From the NCBI GenBank assembly GCA_963931925.1, contig OZ007581.1, positions 22,006,947 through 22,070,946 of the forward strand: a stretch of DNA of 64,000 nucleotides, in the 5' to 3' direction. The notes under the pieces are model-generated. The model did no database searches, was not told the origin of the DNA, and worked only from the letters and a program-made list of their open reading frames with translations. This stretch comes from Onchidella celtica. Lineage: Eukaryota > Mollusca > Gastropoda > Systellommatophora > Onchidiidae. How positions within the stretch are numbered: position 1 is the first letter of the stretch; the number at the start of each line of letters is the position of its first letter. Below are positions 1 to 13,700 of this stretch, in pieces. The position numbers and the translations under genes are program-made.

Positions 1-1575
1 TGTAAAGGATGGGAGAAAGAATTCTTCATCAAATGCACCCACATTTGGCCTTTTCTGCTCATAAAACTCATGTGGCAGGCTGGCTTGTCCTACAATTGGC
101 TACCAGCAGTACTGAATTATCATGGAATTTAAACTGCACAACTATTCTTTACAGGATTTGTTTGTTTTGTCACATGCAGAATTCAGTAACAGCTGGGTTG
201 ACCTAACACCTGGCAGAAATCACATAATAAAAGAAACACAAAACACAGTGCCATTGCACAGAAAAGCTGAAAATTCAGCAGTTAAAACAAAGGCATCTGC
301 AGGAACTTAAGGCTGTTGTGCCCAGAGATCACTGCCGTTTCTTTGATAATTTACCCCATTCTTTACGTTAAGCTGTGTTTGTGCATTTCCTGGACCCTTA
401 CATTGCTTGTGCCCATTTCGGTTATCTTTAAATTAGTTATTTTGGAGTGGCTATCCCTCCTTGAAGGAAACAGTTTATAATTATCTTTATTATTAATTTT
501 GTATCACGTGGCCGGAGAGAAGCAATAGTACGATTTGAACTGATAAAAATGTAGGGCAAGAGGGAAATGGATGCCTAAGCTGATTGTAAGAATGAGTGTT
601 GCTGTTTGAAAAGAGAGGAGCGAAAAGAAAAGATATGAAGGCGAGATTGGCGAAAGAGAGAGAAAGAGAGTGAGAGGAAAAGAAATCGACTGATGAATTG
701 TGGGAAATACAGGGGATAGGATCAAGAAAACAGAGAGAGAGAAAGTGAGAGAGAGAGAGAGGGAGAGATCATTTCTAAAATTCTCTGAAGGTCCACCTTC
801 ATTATGAATAAATTTTCACAAAGAAAATGTACCGGCTGTACTTCATTGTTAATCAGTGAAAAAAAAAAGGTTTTCGGTCAAAACAACACATCACTAGCTG
901 TACGATGAGTCTACAAGCCCTCACCCAAACCACACAAGCCCTTGACTGGGCCAGAAAAAGCCGTGTAGAAAACTTGCTAGTGGGGCGTTAGCCTACTTGC
1001 ATGGTTTCATCACAGTGAAAATTTATGACTAAACCTCGCAAGTCCGACTGCTTCCAACATAACAATTATTATGGAAAGATACATCAATGTTTATTACTAT
1101 AGGATGTATTGTAATCTATATATCAAATTTGGGTGGAAAAAGTTCTGTCAGCAAGTTGAGATTTCATCACACTGGAGTCGACATACTTGCCAGATCAAAG
1201 TAAACATCTAAATAAAGATATAAAGTTACCAAACTTGTCAGCTCTTTGAGTTACTGCTTCCCAGATGATTACAAATACATCCACAAGCCACCAAGTCAAG
1301 TTCCAAGACAGACTGGAAAAGTTGCCATTACCTACACTTTGTTTTATTTACAAACGATTCCAAATCAATTTCTGCACTTTTTCATTTATCATTGTCTCAT
1401 TTGTTTGGTAACGGTAAATACCATTTTTGCTCTTTTTCTTTTCGTATGAGTCATCACTGTAAATTATTTGTTTTTCTTTTTCCCCTCTCCCAATTAAAAA
1501 AAAAAAAAAGTGTGATCAAACAACTATTATAAAGAGATCATCACTGAAGAGATAATGTAGAGGTTGCTTTTTCAC
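1..1575. other. Intron after dynein exon 34; no gene seen
   Basis: No exon or recognisable transposon. Contains a long purine tract rich in GA between about 600 and 770 and an A-run near 1496-1509. Confidence 0.5.
640..770. repeat. GA-rich microsatellite tract
   Basis: Interrupted GAGA repeats and related purine stretches, the cause of several spurious low-complexity ORFs here. Confidence 0.85.
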
Positions 1576-1727
1576 CTGATTAAAAGTCATCCTTTCTCCC
1601 AAGGTACTTTCCACTCCTGAGATGATGAAACTATATCTATCATTGTCATCAGCCTCCTCATAGACAAGCTGCCCAACATTTTCCAGTAGTTTGCTTATAT
1701 ACAGATTGACCATGGCTAAATCATAGC
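1576..1727 (-). CDS. Dynein exon 34 (last exon in the window)
   Basis: Residues 1738-1788, GYDLAMVNLYISKLLENVGQ and on to SGVESTLGERMTFNQ. It corresponds to the PxxVQxHLxKhFDNhxxLxF segment after the linker, where the family usually has a Met-Ser-x-Glu-Gly-Glu-like turn. Ends in phase 0; I see no further dynein exon between 1 and 1575. Confidence 0.9.
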
Positions 1728-4700
1728 CTGAAAATGAAATTCAAGAGTAGCACATTCAGAAGGCTACATACAGGTCATCTTGCTTGGTTAGGCTTACCAG
1801 GCTATTGCACTTAAACATTGGGTTTCAAACCTGTGTTGCTGCTTTGTTCTTGTTGTTTTTCACTCTAAAATTGGCTATAATTAATGTTTTCTCAATAATA
1901 ATCAAATAATCACTACATTATCGTGCCATGAAGATATACCAGAATATCAGGATAATAGTTTAAGAGCTCTGCAAAATTATGTTTTTCTCAATATGTAATA
2001 TGAAACACTCAGTTTTCACAGGTGTGTAAAAGAATAATGTATTCAACTGAAAACAATGAAGTTGCAAATAAACGGATTTACAGAACTAATACATTTTTTT
2101 CTTTTTTTTACTGTTATATATTTTCCGCCAGTAGAAACAAAAATGACAAATGTTAACATGTATTTTAGCATGACAAGGGAATTATGTGATCATGGCACTG
2201 ATTACTTTTTCATGATAGAAAATACCATTCCCACTGAGGAAATCATACCCTCGCATCAGTGTCACTGAAGCTTTAAATTGCCAAGTCAACAACTTTATTC
2301 AGCTGTCTTACATATTACTGTGCCTGGCTAGGCATAGTTGCATGGTCTTCAAGCATTTTGCTTCTTAGAAACCTTCTGAACGAAAGGTCACTTTCCAGGA
2401 CTGAATGTTTTATGATTTCCGACAAGCTATTCCCATAATGCACTCAATGCACTATGCATTTTTGCATAAACCTCCACTTAATGCAAACGACAAGTATGCA
2501 TGGTGCACAAGTACTAAAATAACGTGTTGTATCACTTTGTCTTGCAGAGCTGAGCAAACAAGTTAACAAAACCTCCTCCTTGGATTAGAATGCTACATAA
2601 CACCCCCTTCAAAGCACAACTTACCGTTGCAAACAATGTGAAGAACATCTTCCATGGATAAGAAGAAAAACCTGGGGAAAATTTGCCTGCGCTTTTCAAG
2701 GTGACGCATGAGAGACTTCCGGCAGGCCTCTAAACTTCTGGCCATATGCTCCAGGATTTTCAGGATGTCTGAAATCATTTGATTCCCTTCATAGCAAAGA
2801 TCAAAGATGGCGAGGAACATATTTTGCATGATTCTGTGCTTAGATTTACAGTTATTAATGTCTGTTGAGGACACTGTATAGATTATATCACTAACCCCGT
2901 GCTTTTACATCAGTGATATTTCCTCTTTACCCTTTCACCACTATGGTCTGGAAATATCTTGAGTTCTCACTGCTGCTAAGTGTTGCAGATTTGTAGTAGA
3001 TTCACAAAATTTGAAAAATGGCTGCAAGGCATGACAGATATTATCTGATAGCTCGAATATAGGTTTACACATTGGTCAAAACTATTTAAAAGGCACAAAA
3101 GTCATGCTCATATTGCATAAATCAACTGATTTATTATTACCTTGAATGCTTCACAAGCAGACAGATGCTCATTCTACAAATTACATAAACAATTAATGAA
3201 AAAGTGAAAAATCAAGGGCTCTGCACTACAATCTGTTGAGATGTGCCTAAATTTTGAATCTCTGTAAAAACTGCAATGTAGATCCAACAGATTAGGCTGG
3301 ATGAAATCATTATCTCTCTTATAAATTTGCAGCAGAATGTTGTTTTCACATTTAATTTTAGACAAGTAAGCAAAGATGAATACAGGTCAAAATATGACAC
3401 AAAGAAAACTACTTTCTTTTCCGGTGCGTTTTATTGCAATGTTTCTGTATTATTTCTCACGTGAGGATTTGCAACAAACAATATTTTCTTTCGGCCTCTT
3501 TTGATTTTGTTTCAAGCTTTGCGGCAATCCCTCAGATTTGCTGTGTTTTTTAAAATTATTTTGTCAAAAATGTATATACAAATGGAAATTTTCCATATAA
3601 CATGCCAAGGTCCATGAAAGCAGACACATGTTCTGTATAAATGGCCAAAAAGTTCTTTCACAAACATCACTGCTGAGAATATAAAGTGAGACATTTCAAG
3701 ATGGACCAGTTTGTGGCATAGCAAGACAAGCTCCTACACAGCTGTGGGCTCTCTTCCTCCAACTCCAGAATATATAGAAATTAAAGAGGAAGGAAGGCAC
3801 ATACTTTTTCTACTGCAGCACTGAAGTACATTTGGATTTTTCTCAGTTGCTCTCATTAGAAGTCTGAAGTCTTTGTTCACTAAAGCAAATCTGTTGGTAT
3901 CATGAGAGAGAGACTGGCGCACATCAGGACTGCTATAAACCTGCGCAAAGAAAATGAGATGATTAATCAAATGGAAAGCATATTATTAAATTGTTATTTA
4001 CAATTATGTCCAATGTGTTTTAATAAAATGATGCTAGGAATAAAAGACAACAACATGGACTAATTCAAAATAAATAAAACAAATTATGATGTGTCACTAA
4101 TCTTTACATAAAGGAATCAATGTCAAAACAGACAATTGTAGAGCCAGACTTATAGTGAGTAGAGTTCTACTTTTGGCCCATGAACTGTTAACGCTCACCC
4201 TATGTGCGACGGCTTAAAGCCCACTGTCCGGTTAGTGACCTTACTCACGGAGAATCTTATCTGGGTCCCACAGACCCTTGCTGATGTACGATGATCACAC
4301 TACCGCTGTCCACGTGGTTTGGTTTGTATTTGATCGGTATGAAAACATTTGCTGCTATGCCTTATCACGCTTGATAATGAATTACCAGCAAAACCTTAGT
4401 CTGTCACTGTCAGTCTCTAACCAATGATCTGACATGTGATACCAAACCGACAGCTGTAGTTTCCATGAAAATGAAGCATGATAACTAGCCACGCCTTCCC
4501 AAGCCCTAAACAATGGTTTCATCCTGATTGACAGATACTAATAAACCAATGTGCGATTTGGGGCAAAGATTATTTCAGAGCTAGTTTTTGATTGGTTCTT
4601 AGATACAGGCAACTCCAGATGGTGAAAATGGGATAATATTGCAAATTTGTTGAGCAACAGTTCGCATGTCAATGTTACAGCTCTTGATAGTGTAGGGAGA

Positions 4701-7700
4701 GCCTTTGAAAGCTTAGACTTTGTGATTCCAACCAGTGGTTCACTGGTTGACATGTCCTTGTCACAATGCCTTTGATTTAGAAGAGATACAGTGAGCAATA
4801 AGACAGTAGTTCTGTCTCAAAAAGGTCAGTGACCTGACACGCAAAAATACGGCTTGTGCGTGGTGCGGTCAGCTTGACCATGCTGTATTGGTACGCCCAT
4901 GTGGAGTAAATGCATGGAAAATCAATGCCGTATAGGTACGCCCATCACAGGGTGAGGGTTAACCTGTATACTTCAAAAAAAAAAAAAGGAGGCACAGGAG
5001 TGTCCAGCCTGGCATATCATAATGGTGAGGGAAGGTGTTTTTTAAGAACTGAAATTTTTGGGTGTTTTTTTTTCAAATTAATGTGCATAAAATTTAACAC
5101 GTACATTTGTAGAGCACTGTGCGGTGCACTGCTCTGAAATATATTAGCCACTTCCTAAAAATATTTCTTGAAGTCCTGTGGATAGAGCTGTACAGATTGG
5201 CAAAACGTTGCTCACTTTAGACTCATGTTCAGGATTCCTAGCACTCTAGAGGGGACAAAATAACATTAGGGTGTGAAGAAAATTGTATGAAAGATCAGCT
5301 TTGTAGGACACAGAGTATTATGACAATTTCAATGTTCTTTCAGCAAGACAGGTCTGTTTCTCTGTCACAAAAGAAAGAGGATACAACTTTGCTGGATCAA
5401 AATAAAAAGGACAATTTGGCAAAATAATCAAAGTTTTAATAAAAATAATTTACTGATGACTAGGATTTATGCATTTTAGAACACATACCTCCTCCATTTC
5501 AACCCACTTGTCTTGAACTTCAAGCCATATCTGCAGCACTGCCTCTATAGTTTGCAGTTTCTTCTGCCATTTAAGAACCTCATCAAGGAAAGATCCAGCA
5601 GCTGAGTTTGACTGCATAGCTTGAAGAGTCACCTGATGATGCTCTAGTTCCTCAAAAATGGGGTCTGTATTTGTCAGCAACATCAGCGTACCAGGATCCT
5701 GAAAGTGTAAAGACACTGCTACCTGAAATTTCAGGATGTAATTTTGAGACTCACAAGAAGTCCCCATGTGAAGCGAACACTGTGAAGTGAATCAAAAGGC
5801 TTTTAGTTTTTTGGATCAAGTGTTTACATCAGTAGACGTTTTTGGAGAGAACCTTGCTTTGTGAAGTATACAAACAATGCTCTAGTAGCATTAATCTACA
5901 CTATCAGACCATGTCACAGAAAGTCCTAAGACATAAATTCAACATTCTTACAGCTTTGTGAAATTTCATGAGAGATAACTAATGTTTATAAGTAAAAGAT
6001 ACATTGAAACAACTTTATGAAAGAATCTTGTTGTAAAAAATAATACAGTGGGATTTTCCATAATTCCTGCCCCAGCAGACAAGAATGGAAAATTTTGACA
6101 AATGATATAAATTCTTGGGTGTGCCTTCAGATGCTCGGTAAAAGAAAGATATGTAAACCATTTAAATTTTGTTGAAATCCGAACAATTGATTCAGTGGGC
6201 TACATTGCACTCTTAGAACAGTCACAAGAAGTGACAAAGGTTTTCATAGCTCTATTAAAAAGTGATTTATATAAATCAGCTTGTGAAACTTAACACCCAC
6301 TAGTTAAACAAAATCTAATACAGAAAAATTGTTCGAACCTCTCCCAAGTTAAGCAAAGATGCTGGAAGAGACGAGATGCTGCTGCGCTTGTTCTTGCTGT
6401 GAGAGCTTTGGTTGCTGACACGGCTGGTTGTTCTAGCATTCCGACTGGCACCAATACTAACAGGTCCAGCAATTTCACTTTGACTATACTCACTTTGGTT
6501 ATCCTAGATTTTTGTAAGAAAATGACAACAAACATCAGATCTAAAAACATTGATTTGGTTATCTCACTGAAGCTGACTATATAACAATGACATTTTAGTC
6601 TTATTTATTGTAGAACAAGAACATGCTCATAACAAGGTGACACATATTAACCCTCGTCCCACGATGAGTGAACCCGTCCACGTAACGCCCCATGCGGGGA
6701 TAGCCTGCAGCCAGTCAGCCGATCGGTCGCGTGTTGCCGATAACCTCGGCGGTCAGGTCAATCGGGTCCTTGTGAACACGTGTATCGCGTGTACTTCAGG
6801 ACGCAATAACAACAATAGTGGTGGATAAATCGTAAGTGATCCCTATGACATTTGGATAAAGTACTTGTGATGATACGCAGTAAGTTTTATTGTTAAATGG
6901 AAGGCCCCAAATCAAGAATTTTCTGCATTTACATGCCATTTAACACGCGTTTTATCATTTTCCCAAGACCTCTGCGCATTTTCTGTCCCTAAGTCAGGCC
7001 ATTCAGGTGAACATATTATTTTTTAAGCCATTTGCTTAATTTATTAACCACATGTATCGAGACATTGCCTTCTCCCTCCTCTACTATGTAAAGCTTCCAC
7101 TTACTATAATGTTAGTTTTAACGAGAGATTTGATTTTCAGGTCGTAGAGCACAGTCATACTTGTACTGAAAAGCGGTTTAATCAAAGGAACACAATATCT
7201 CTCTAATTATCACATCAAATAAAGACAACGACCAACAACAAAGTCGGTCATTTTCTCCCAGTTTTCCCTGATGAAAAACCTACTGACAGACGCCCTTATG
7301 CAGCATGCCCTAATATTACATCGGAATTCATAATTACAGAAGTAGAATGGCGTCTTAAATACACACATGGCCCCTTTCTTCTTATTTCACATGTGGACGA
7401 CAACCAGCATCAAAGTAAAAGTTTCCCCAAGATTTTCCTCAGTTCGAACTTCAAACCGTCAGTACTATTACATGAGTATGACGAATAGTTACGAATAGTC
7501 GCATCGTAATAAACGTAATCCCACGATACCGGTACCATTTTGTTAGATATAGTAGGGGTGACAGGATAGATAAACACGCGAAAATAGTGTGGAAAAAAAA
7601 ACGTGAAAAAAAAAACGACAGCCGCGGCAACCGAATAAACAAAGCGCGAGGAGCACCGTTGCTATACAAAAATGTGGCCTCCCGCAGGGCCCGCGGTTAA

Positions 7701-10700
7701 GCGTGTCGGACAAAATAATGGCCTCGCATGCCTCACGTATTGCGCGGGGAGGCCAATATAGTGGCCTCCCACAGGACTAGGGTTAAATGGAAAAGAAAGC
7801 TTCTCCATTGAGAAAAAAAAATCTAGCTTTTAAAAAAAACATTTAAAAATCGGTAGCTTTTCAAATAAGAAAAAAATAAAAATCAGTAGCTTTACAAATA
7901 AACAAAACTTGTGATTAGCCATGACTCATCATCATCATCATTGCCTTTCTCACCCTGGATCAGGGTATAGGCCACCAACAAACACCTTCCATCCCTCTCT
8001 ATCATGGGCCAGTCTCTTTACATTATTCCAAGTCTTTCCGCTTCGTTGCACATCATTTTCTCTGGCTCTTCTCCACGTTCCGCGCGGCCTTCCTCTTGAT
8101 CTCTTGCCCTGGGGATTCCAATCCAATACCTTCTTCGTGATGCTGTTTCCTGGCCTCCTGAGAGTGTGGCCGATCCAATTAGCCATGACTGGTGATATTT
8201 ATATTGCTGTATATGACATGAATTTTTAAATATTTATTGTTAAAAGATTAAAAACATCCATCCTTTCTGTCCTTCAAACAGTCCAGATTGTCTAAACATT
8301 CGTTTACCTGAGTAACATCTGCTGATGAGGCAATCTTGCTTCGTACATGATAACGCAGTTCAAACACTTTGCTAAGCCAGACTTCTTCGTATGTTTTCAG
8401 TGCATTTTCAATAGCCAGATCTTTTACAGCCCTCTGAACAATTGCTCTTACATCATCAACATGTTCTGTAGAGTAACAATTTTGAGGGATATAATCCAAT
8501 GTGATAGGTCAAAATCAGTAAATTATTTCTGACCTGCACTAATGGAACAGTAACATTCTGTCTGAGGAACTCTATCCTATGCCATGCCACAAGTAAGAAG
8601 TGATGTATGTTTATTATTTTTGTCAACATTCCCACCACAATGATAGGCAGCCACAGGCATTTTCTTACACAGATATTTTGATATCATTCTTGCATGGCAG
8701 TTTTCAAACTTATTTATGCCTCATATTTAATATATGACTGAGAAAATTGAGATATGAACCGGATATATTAACAAACAGTTTTTTTTTAAGGTTTGTTAAA
8801 ACAGAATTTGTGAGCCACGACTGTAGGGTGTACAACAGAAGTAAGACATGTTGGTATGTGAGTCATTCATATCATTGTAGTGGTATACCCCAAGTAAATC
8901 CATCAGGACATTCTCTACAATAAGTGTTGTAAAAAACAAACACAGAGAAGCGCAGTACCTGAGGTATATGATAGAGGCACAAGAGACACTACTCACGCTG
9001 TAGTCCAAGACTAAGGAGCTCTCTCAATGTCATTCTCTTCAATGTGTCATTGTCTATAGTCAAGGCTCCACCTGTGACCCGCACTAACTGTTTCCAATGT
9101 CTAGTTCTCATAGCTGGATTGCTCAGGTCATCAATCAAAGGTAAGCAAGCCTTTCAAAAAGAACAAGAGAATTCATAGTATAAATATTTACAGTACTGAG
9201 GATGGGCACCCACTATCAGCATACTACACCACACTTCCTGCAAAAGCAGATATTTTATGATAGAAAATAAAATTTTCTGTCTTGCATATGTCTTTTGATT
9301 AGAATTATAGTATCAAGTTTTTTTTTTCTACTTCTATGGTTTGATGATGCACATGAAATTTTGCTCCCACTGGCAGCCTGTACCTGCCTAAACTCAAAGT
9401 TACCGAGAATGACATGAAATATGTGACACTGAAACAAAAGCGAAAATCTACCTGAATCATCGTTATGGATTCATGCAAGCCCATGTAAACATCCCAGGTA
9501 AAAACATCCTCTGGCAGAGCTCTGACAATATCCAACTGTTTGTTTGTCTCCTCTCTGAGGAACTTTGTGTTCATTTTCTGCCAGCGATGACGCTTCCATT
9601 CAGCCTGCTGATCCTCTATCACCCTGTTGAAAAATATGCCCTTGACTACTTTTCATGTATATCATGGGGAGTTATTCTCAAATAAAATTAAGATTTAAAA
9701 AAACAGAAAACAACAAAAAAAAAATAGCAATAAAGATTTTAATGCATTAAACTCAGTTTTACATAACTGTGAAATAGCTTACAACTGCATCATCATGTAA
9801 GCAGACAGCAAGTTTTTCTTCCAAGATTATCTTACCTGACAGTTTCCCAAACTTGTTTCAAGTTATACAGCTCATGTCGGCAACTGAAAAAGAAAATCAA
9901 ATAACTTTATGTTTATCCTCACCTTACACAAAATTATAATGTATATGAAAATTATCACCTGGGTCGCATTTGTTTAATAATTATTTAGAAACAATTTTCT
10001 CTTGGTTAAAAGAACATCGCGGCTTTGGTTTTGTACCAATAATGGCTTGCTTCTTTTGGTTGTGGAATCATAATTTAACCATGTCATGATCACATTAGGA
10101 TCATAAATGCCGTGCTAGGTCACGACGTCAGTGAGTTAATTTTTACGATCTTGTTGATTATAACCAGCGTAATTTGTCCTTGAGCAGTTCTCGTGAACAG
10201 TTTGTTTTGAAACACCTTTTTTCTGATAGATGGAGAGAAGGAGGGGCGAGACAGAATAAATGTATAGCTAGGAATGACAGAGCAGTTCTCGACCCCGTGA
10301 TTTTGATTAACATAGATAAGGGGCGAGTAAAGGTAGTTTATTTAGACGCTTAGTTGGCGTTCGGAAATTCGTGCATAAGAGTAGAAAGCACGGGGTTTGA
10401 AGATTTTAGTAGTTAATGTTTCGCATTTTAAATTTTGTCTAGACCGTAAAATTGACCTTGATTTTGGCGCAAGGCCATGACAAGCATAAATTAATATTGC
10501 AGGCTGAGCTGAAGCGACTGCACCAATCAAATGTATGAATCTGGACGGAAGGTCGAGACATGGCTTTAGTATTTAAACCCGTGCAGAGCTTAGATAGAGG
10601 CCACATGTAGACAATCCATTTACGAGGTGGACGGCGATAGTCCTCAGCCAGATGAGAGACATAGAGACGCAGTTGAGCAGTCCATATTGTGAGGAGCGCC

Positions 10701-13700
10701 ATGATTTAAAGCTCCAGAGCCTAAGCTACTTGGTTTGATATGAACCCACAGCGTTTACATCCAGCGCTCTCACTCCCAGTGAGGGCCTAATGGTGAGAGT
10801 TCATACTAATTTGTAATGATGAAAGTGAACCGTTCTACTTACTTTTGAAGACAGTTTCAGAGCTACCGCCAGACAACGCATGGTTGTACAAGCATTCTCC
10901 ATGGCGTGTCTAGAGGAAATGTCCATATCATAACATGTCTCATTGAATTAATAGAATTTAAACTGTTATATCCGTCGCCACGTGCGCGGATTCTATTTGG
11001 TATATAACTCATATGACCTGCAAGTAGTTAGAGTGAATAAGTTAGTCTTTATAGAAAGCTGTAGTTTCATTAGTTAGATTCAGTTGCCTTTGAATTGATA
11101 TTTATATTTATAATTATATTTGTTACATTAATTCCTGTAATTAAACTGCCCTACAGTTCTGCTAAAAATCAAAGCAATTGATTTATTTAGTTTTTAGAGT
11201 GCAAGTATTTTTTTTGTGTGTTCGTCGATTGTGGGAGCGGACCTCGAAAGAGTGTCACTCGAATTCTCCCCATCTAACCCACATCGCGACAAACCACACA
11301 ATGTAAAAAGAGATTTCATGGCCAAACTTAGAGAAATCCTCTAGTGGAATACACTGGTAAAATGATATCAGGATGAAAAATGGTGACTTATGCATTCATT
11401 TGCTGGATATCCAGCTTAAGATGCAAACCCACTGCCTTAGCAATATAACAAGTTGAATAGAGTGACTGTAAGCAAAAAGTCACGCTCTTCTTTTCCATAT
11501 CAAAGAACGAATACAAGGTTCAATAAAGTTCAGTTTTTGTTTAAACGATATCACAATCTGAATTAAGATGCTGTGAATCAAAGTTATCAAACCAATAACC
11601 AAAAAACAACAGCAGTTTAACAAAATTGAGAGTAGAAAAACTAAAAACTTAATTTCTAAATGTATGCATGGTATCACTCACTACTGTATAGTAAGCAAGG
11701 ATGTATATTTAAAGCAGTTCTACTGTATAAGCTGCCTGCGGAGAAATCTAGGTTGTGTCATTATTATTCAGGATAAGGAACGATTTTTTGTGGTTTAATT
11801 GGCAAGCCTTTTTCAACAGACAATCTTATACCTGCACAATGTAATTACAAAGTCTGATGACACTGTTACATTTTAACATACGTGGGCAAAATGGAAAAAT
11901 TAACCACAGAAGCCTCCAGTAATTCTTGGAGTTCAAAAAGATCTTGAGCTTCATTTTCCAGAACTATGAGCCTCTTGCTGAATCCATCAATTATATTGTA
12001 AGCATCAGTGATGCTGCATTCCCTCTGGTACACATCTGAATTATCAAGGTCATCTGACAGTGAAGAAACACGCACAGCAAAGGCTTCCAAGTCCTTGAAG
12101 AAAGAAATAAGTAGCTTATTATATGCTGATGCAATAGATTTAGGTTATTATTCTATTCTATTTTTTGCTGCCTGTCATTTGAAAACATGAGCAAAAGAGA
12201 CAAGAATACAGGATAATTAAAAATTATCCTCACGAAATATCTGTTAAAGATTTGCCAACATGGTTATCGTCTTTCCCACCAGGAGCAAAGCTAAGTAATT
12301 TTTTCCAATTCTTTCCAGCGAATTTTTGCAAATTTTACATTTTAAATTTACTTTTACTCTTAGCAAAGAATTGTTATATTACAGTTATTATTAATAAACA
12401 AACAAACAGGGCATGCTGTAAGAGGTGAATCCCAAAAATGCATGAGTAAATCAAAGGGGTTTGAACCTGCGTAATCCGAGCTGACTCTTCTTGAATTCTT
12501 GGACCAAGCCTTTGCTTTGCCAGTGATACTTTGGTCTTCAAATTATTCCATCTTCCAGGGGCAGCATTAAACAGAAACTGTGTTTTCTCTGGCAAGATCT
12601 GACCGTACTTCTTCAATAGGAGAACTGTCTTGTGCATTGCTGCAAACTTGCCATCCATTTCACTTTGCTGAGCTGAGACCTAAACAAAATAAAAATATTT
12701 ATGATGGAACAAATCCTATCCAGTGACATGTTGCTATAATCTAGACGGAATTATCAAAAAATCGTTGTCCGTCTAAATCAGTAATTTACACCTTGTCAGA
12801 CTACACAAAATCACAAACACTTTACTTGGATTTGTCTGCATGAAGGATCTAGAGAGAATAGGAGGGATGGAGATGCAAGAAAAAGGCACAGTATTTCAAA
12901 ACCAGTAATCAATTTCAGAATTACAAACCTCATTGAAAAGCCTCATCATCTTCATGAAACTTGCTGTGTCTCTCTCCTCTCCAGTAATACTTTCAATCTC
13001 AGGTTCAATTCTCTTGAGAAATAGGTCCAGCTTATCCAGCATTGATGTTACCTTAAGGAATAGGTAAATAATAAAGATCAAGTGTTGAAATTAGCCCATT
13101 TCAATTAAACATACATAATTATGCGGGGATCACAAACATTTTTTACAGCTGTCCGAAAAAAATTTTGCCAAACAGGTCTGTACAGGGCCACAGCACAAAA
13201 TAAAAAGTTTATGGGCTAAGGTCGCAAGCCTTATGTGACTGTCTTGTGGAAGACTGATAAATTGATAATTGGAATACAGTTGAATGCGTTCTAACGAGAA
13301 AGCTTGAATGACCCAAATGAGTTTACAAGTGAGTTCTCGTTATACCGGAAAGCTAAAGATTTAATCTACATGGGCATAAGATTAAAACAGTGTCTTAGAT
13401 GAAACTGCTTTTATTAGTCCAGCCACCTTGACTTCAGCATGACCAGGCAAACAACAAATTGAGAAACAAAGGTAACTGCATTAAAAATAAGTGTTTGGTG
13501 CAAGCGGAAACCTGTTGGCTTCAGGTAATGTTCCCTTACCAAGAGGCATGGTCCCTGATAGACCATGCACATGCGCGTAGTTGATCATGGGTGGCACAGT
13601 TGCACTGGTTTGTTCACAGTTAAAATATAGCAAAAAGAAAATGTTGTATGTGGCAAAGCCTCATGGAAAAAATAATACGGAAACAATACAATAAAACGCA

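Noticed and set aside
6290-6550. 86-codon minus-strand frame next to the TTAA element
   Set aside because: This frame is not in phase with the neighbouring dynein exons; only the other frame, reported as a finding, could be a cassette.
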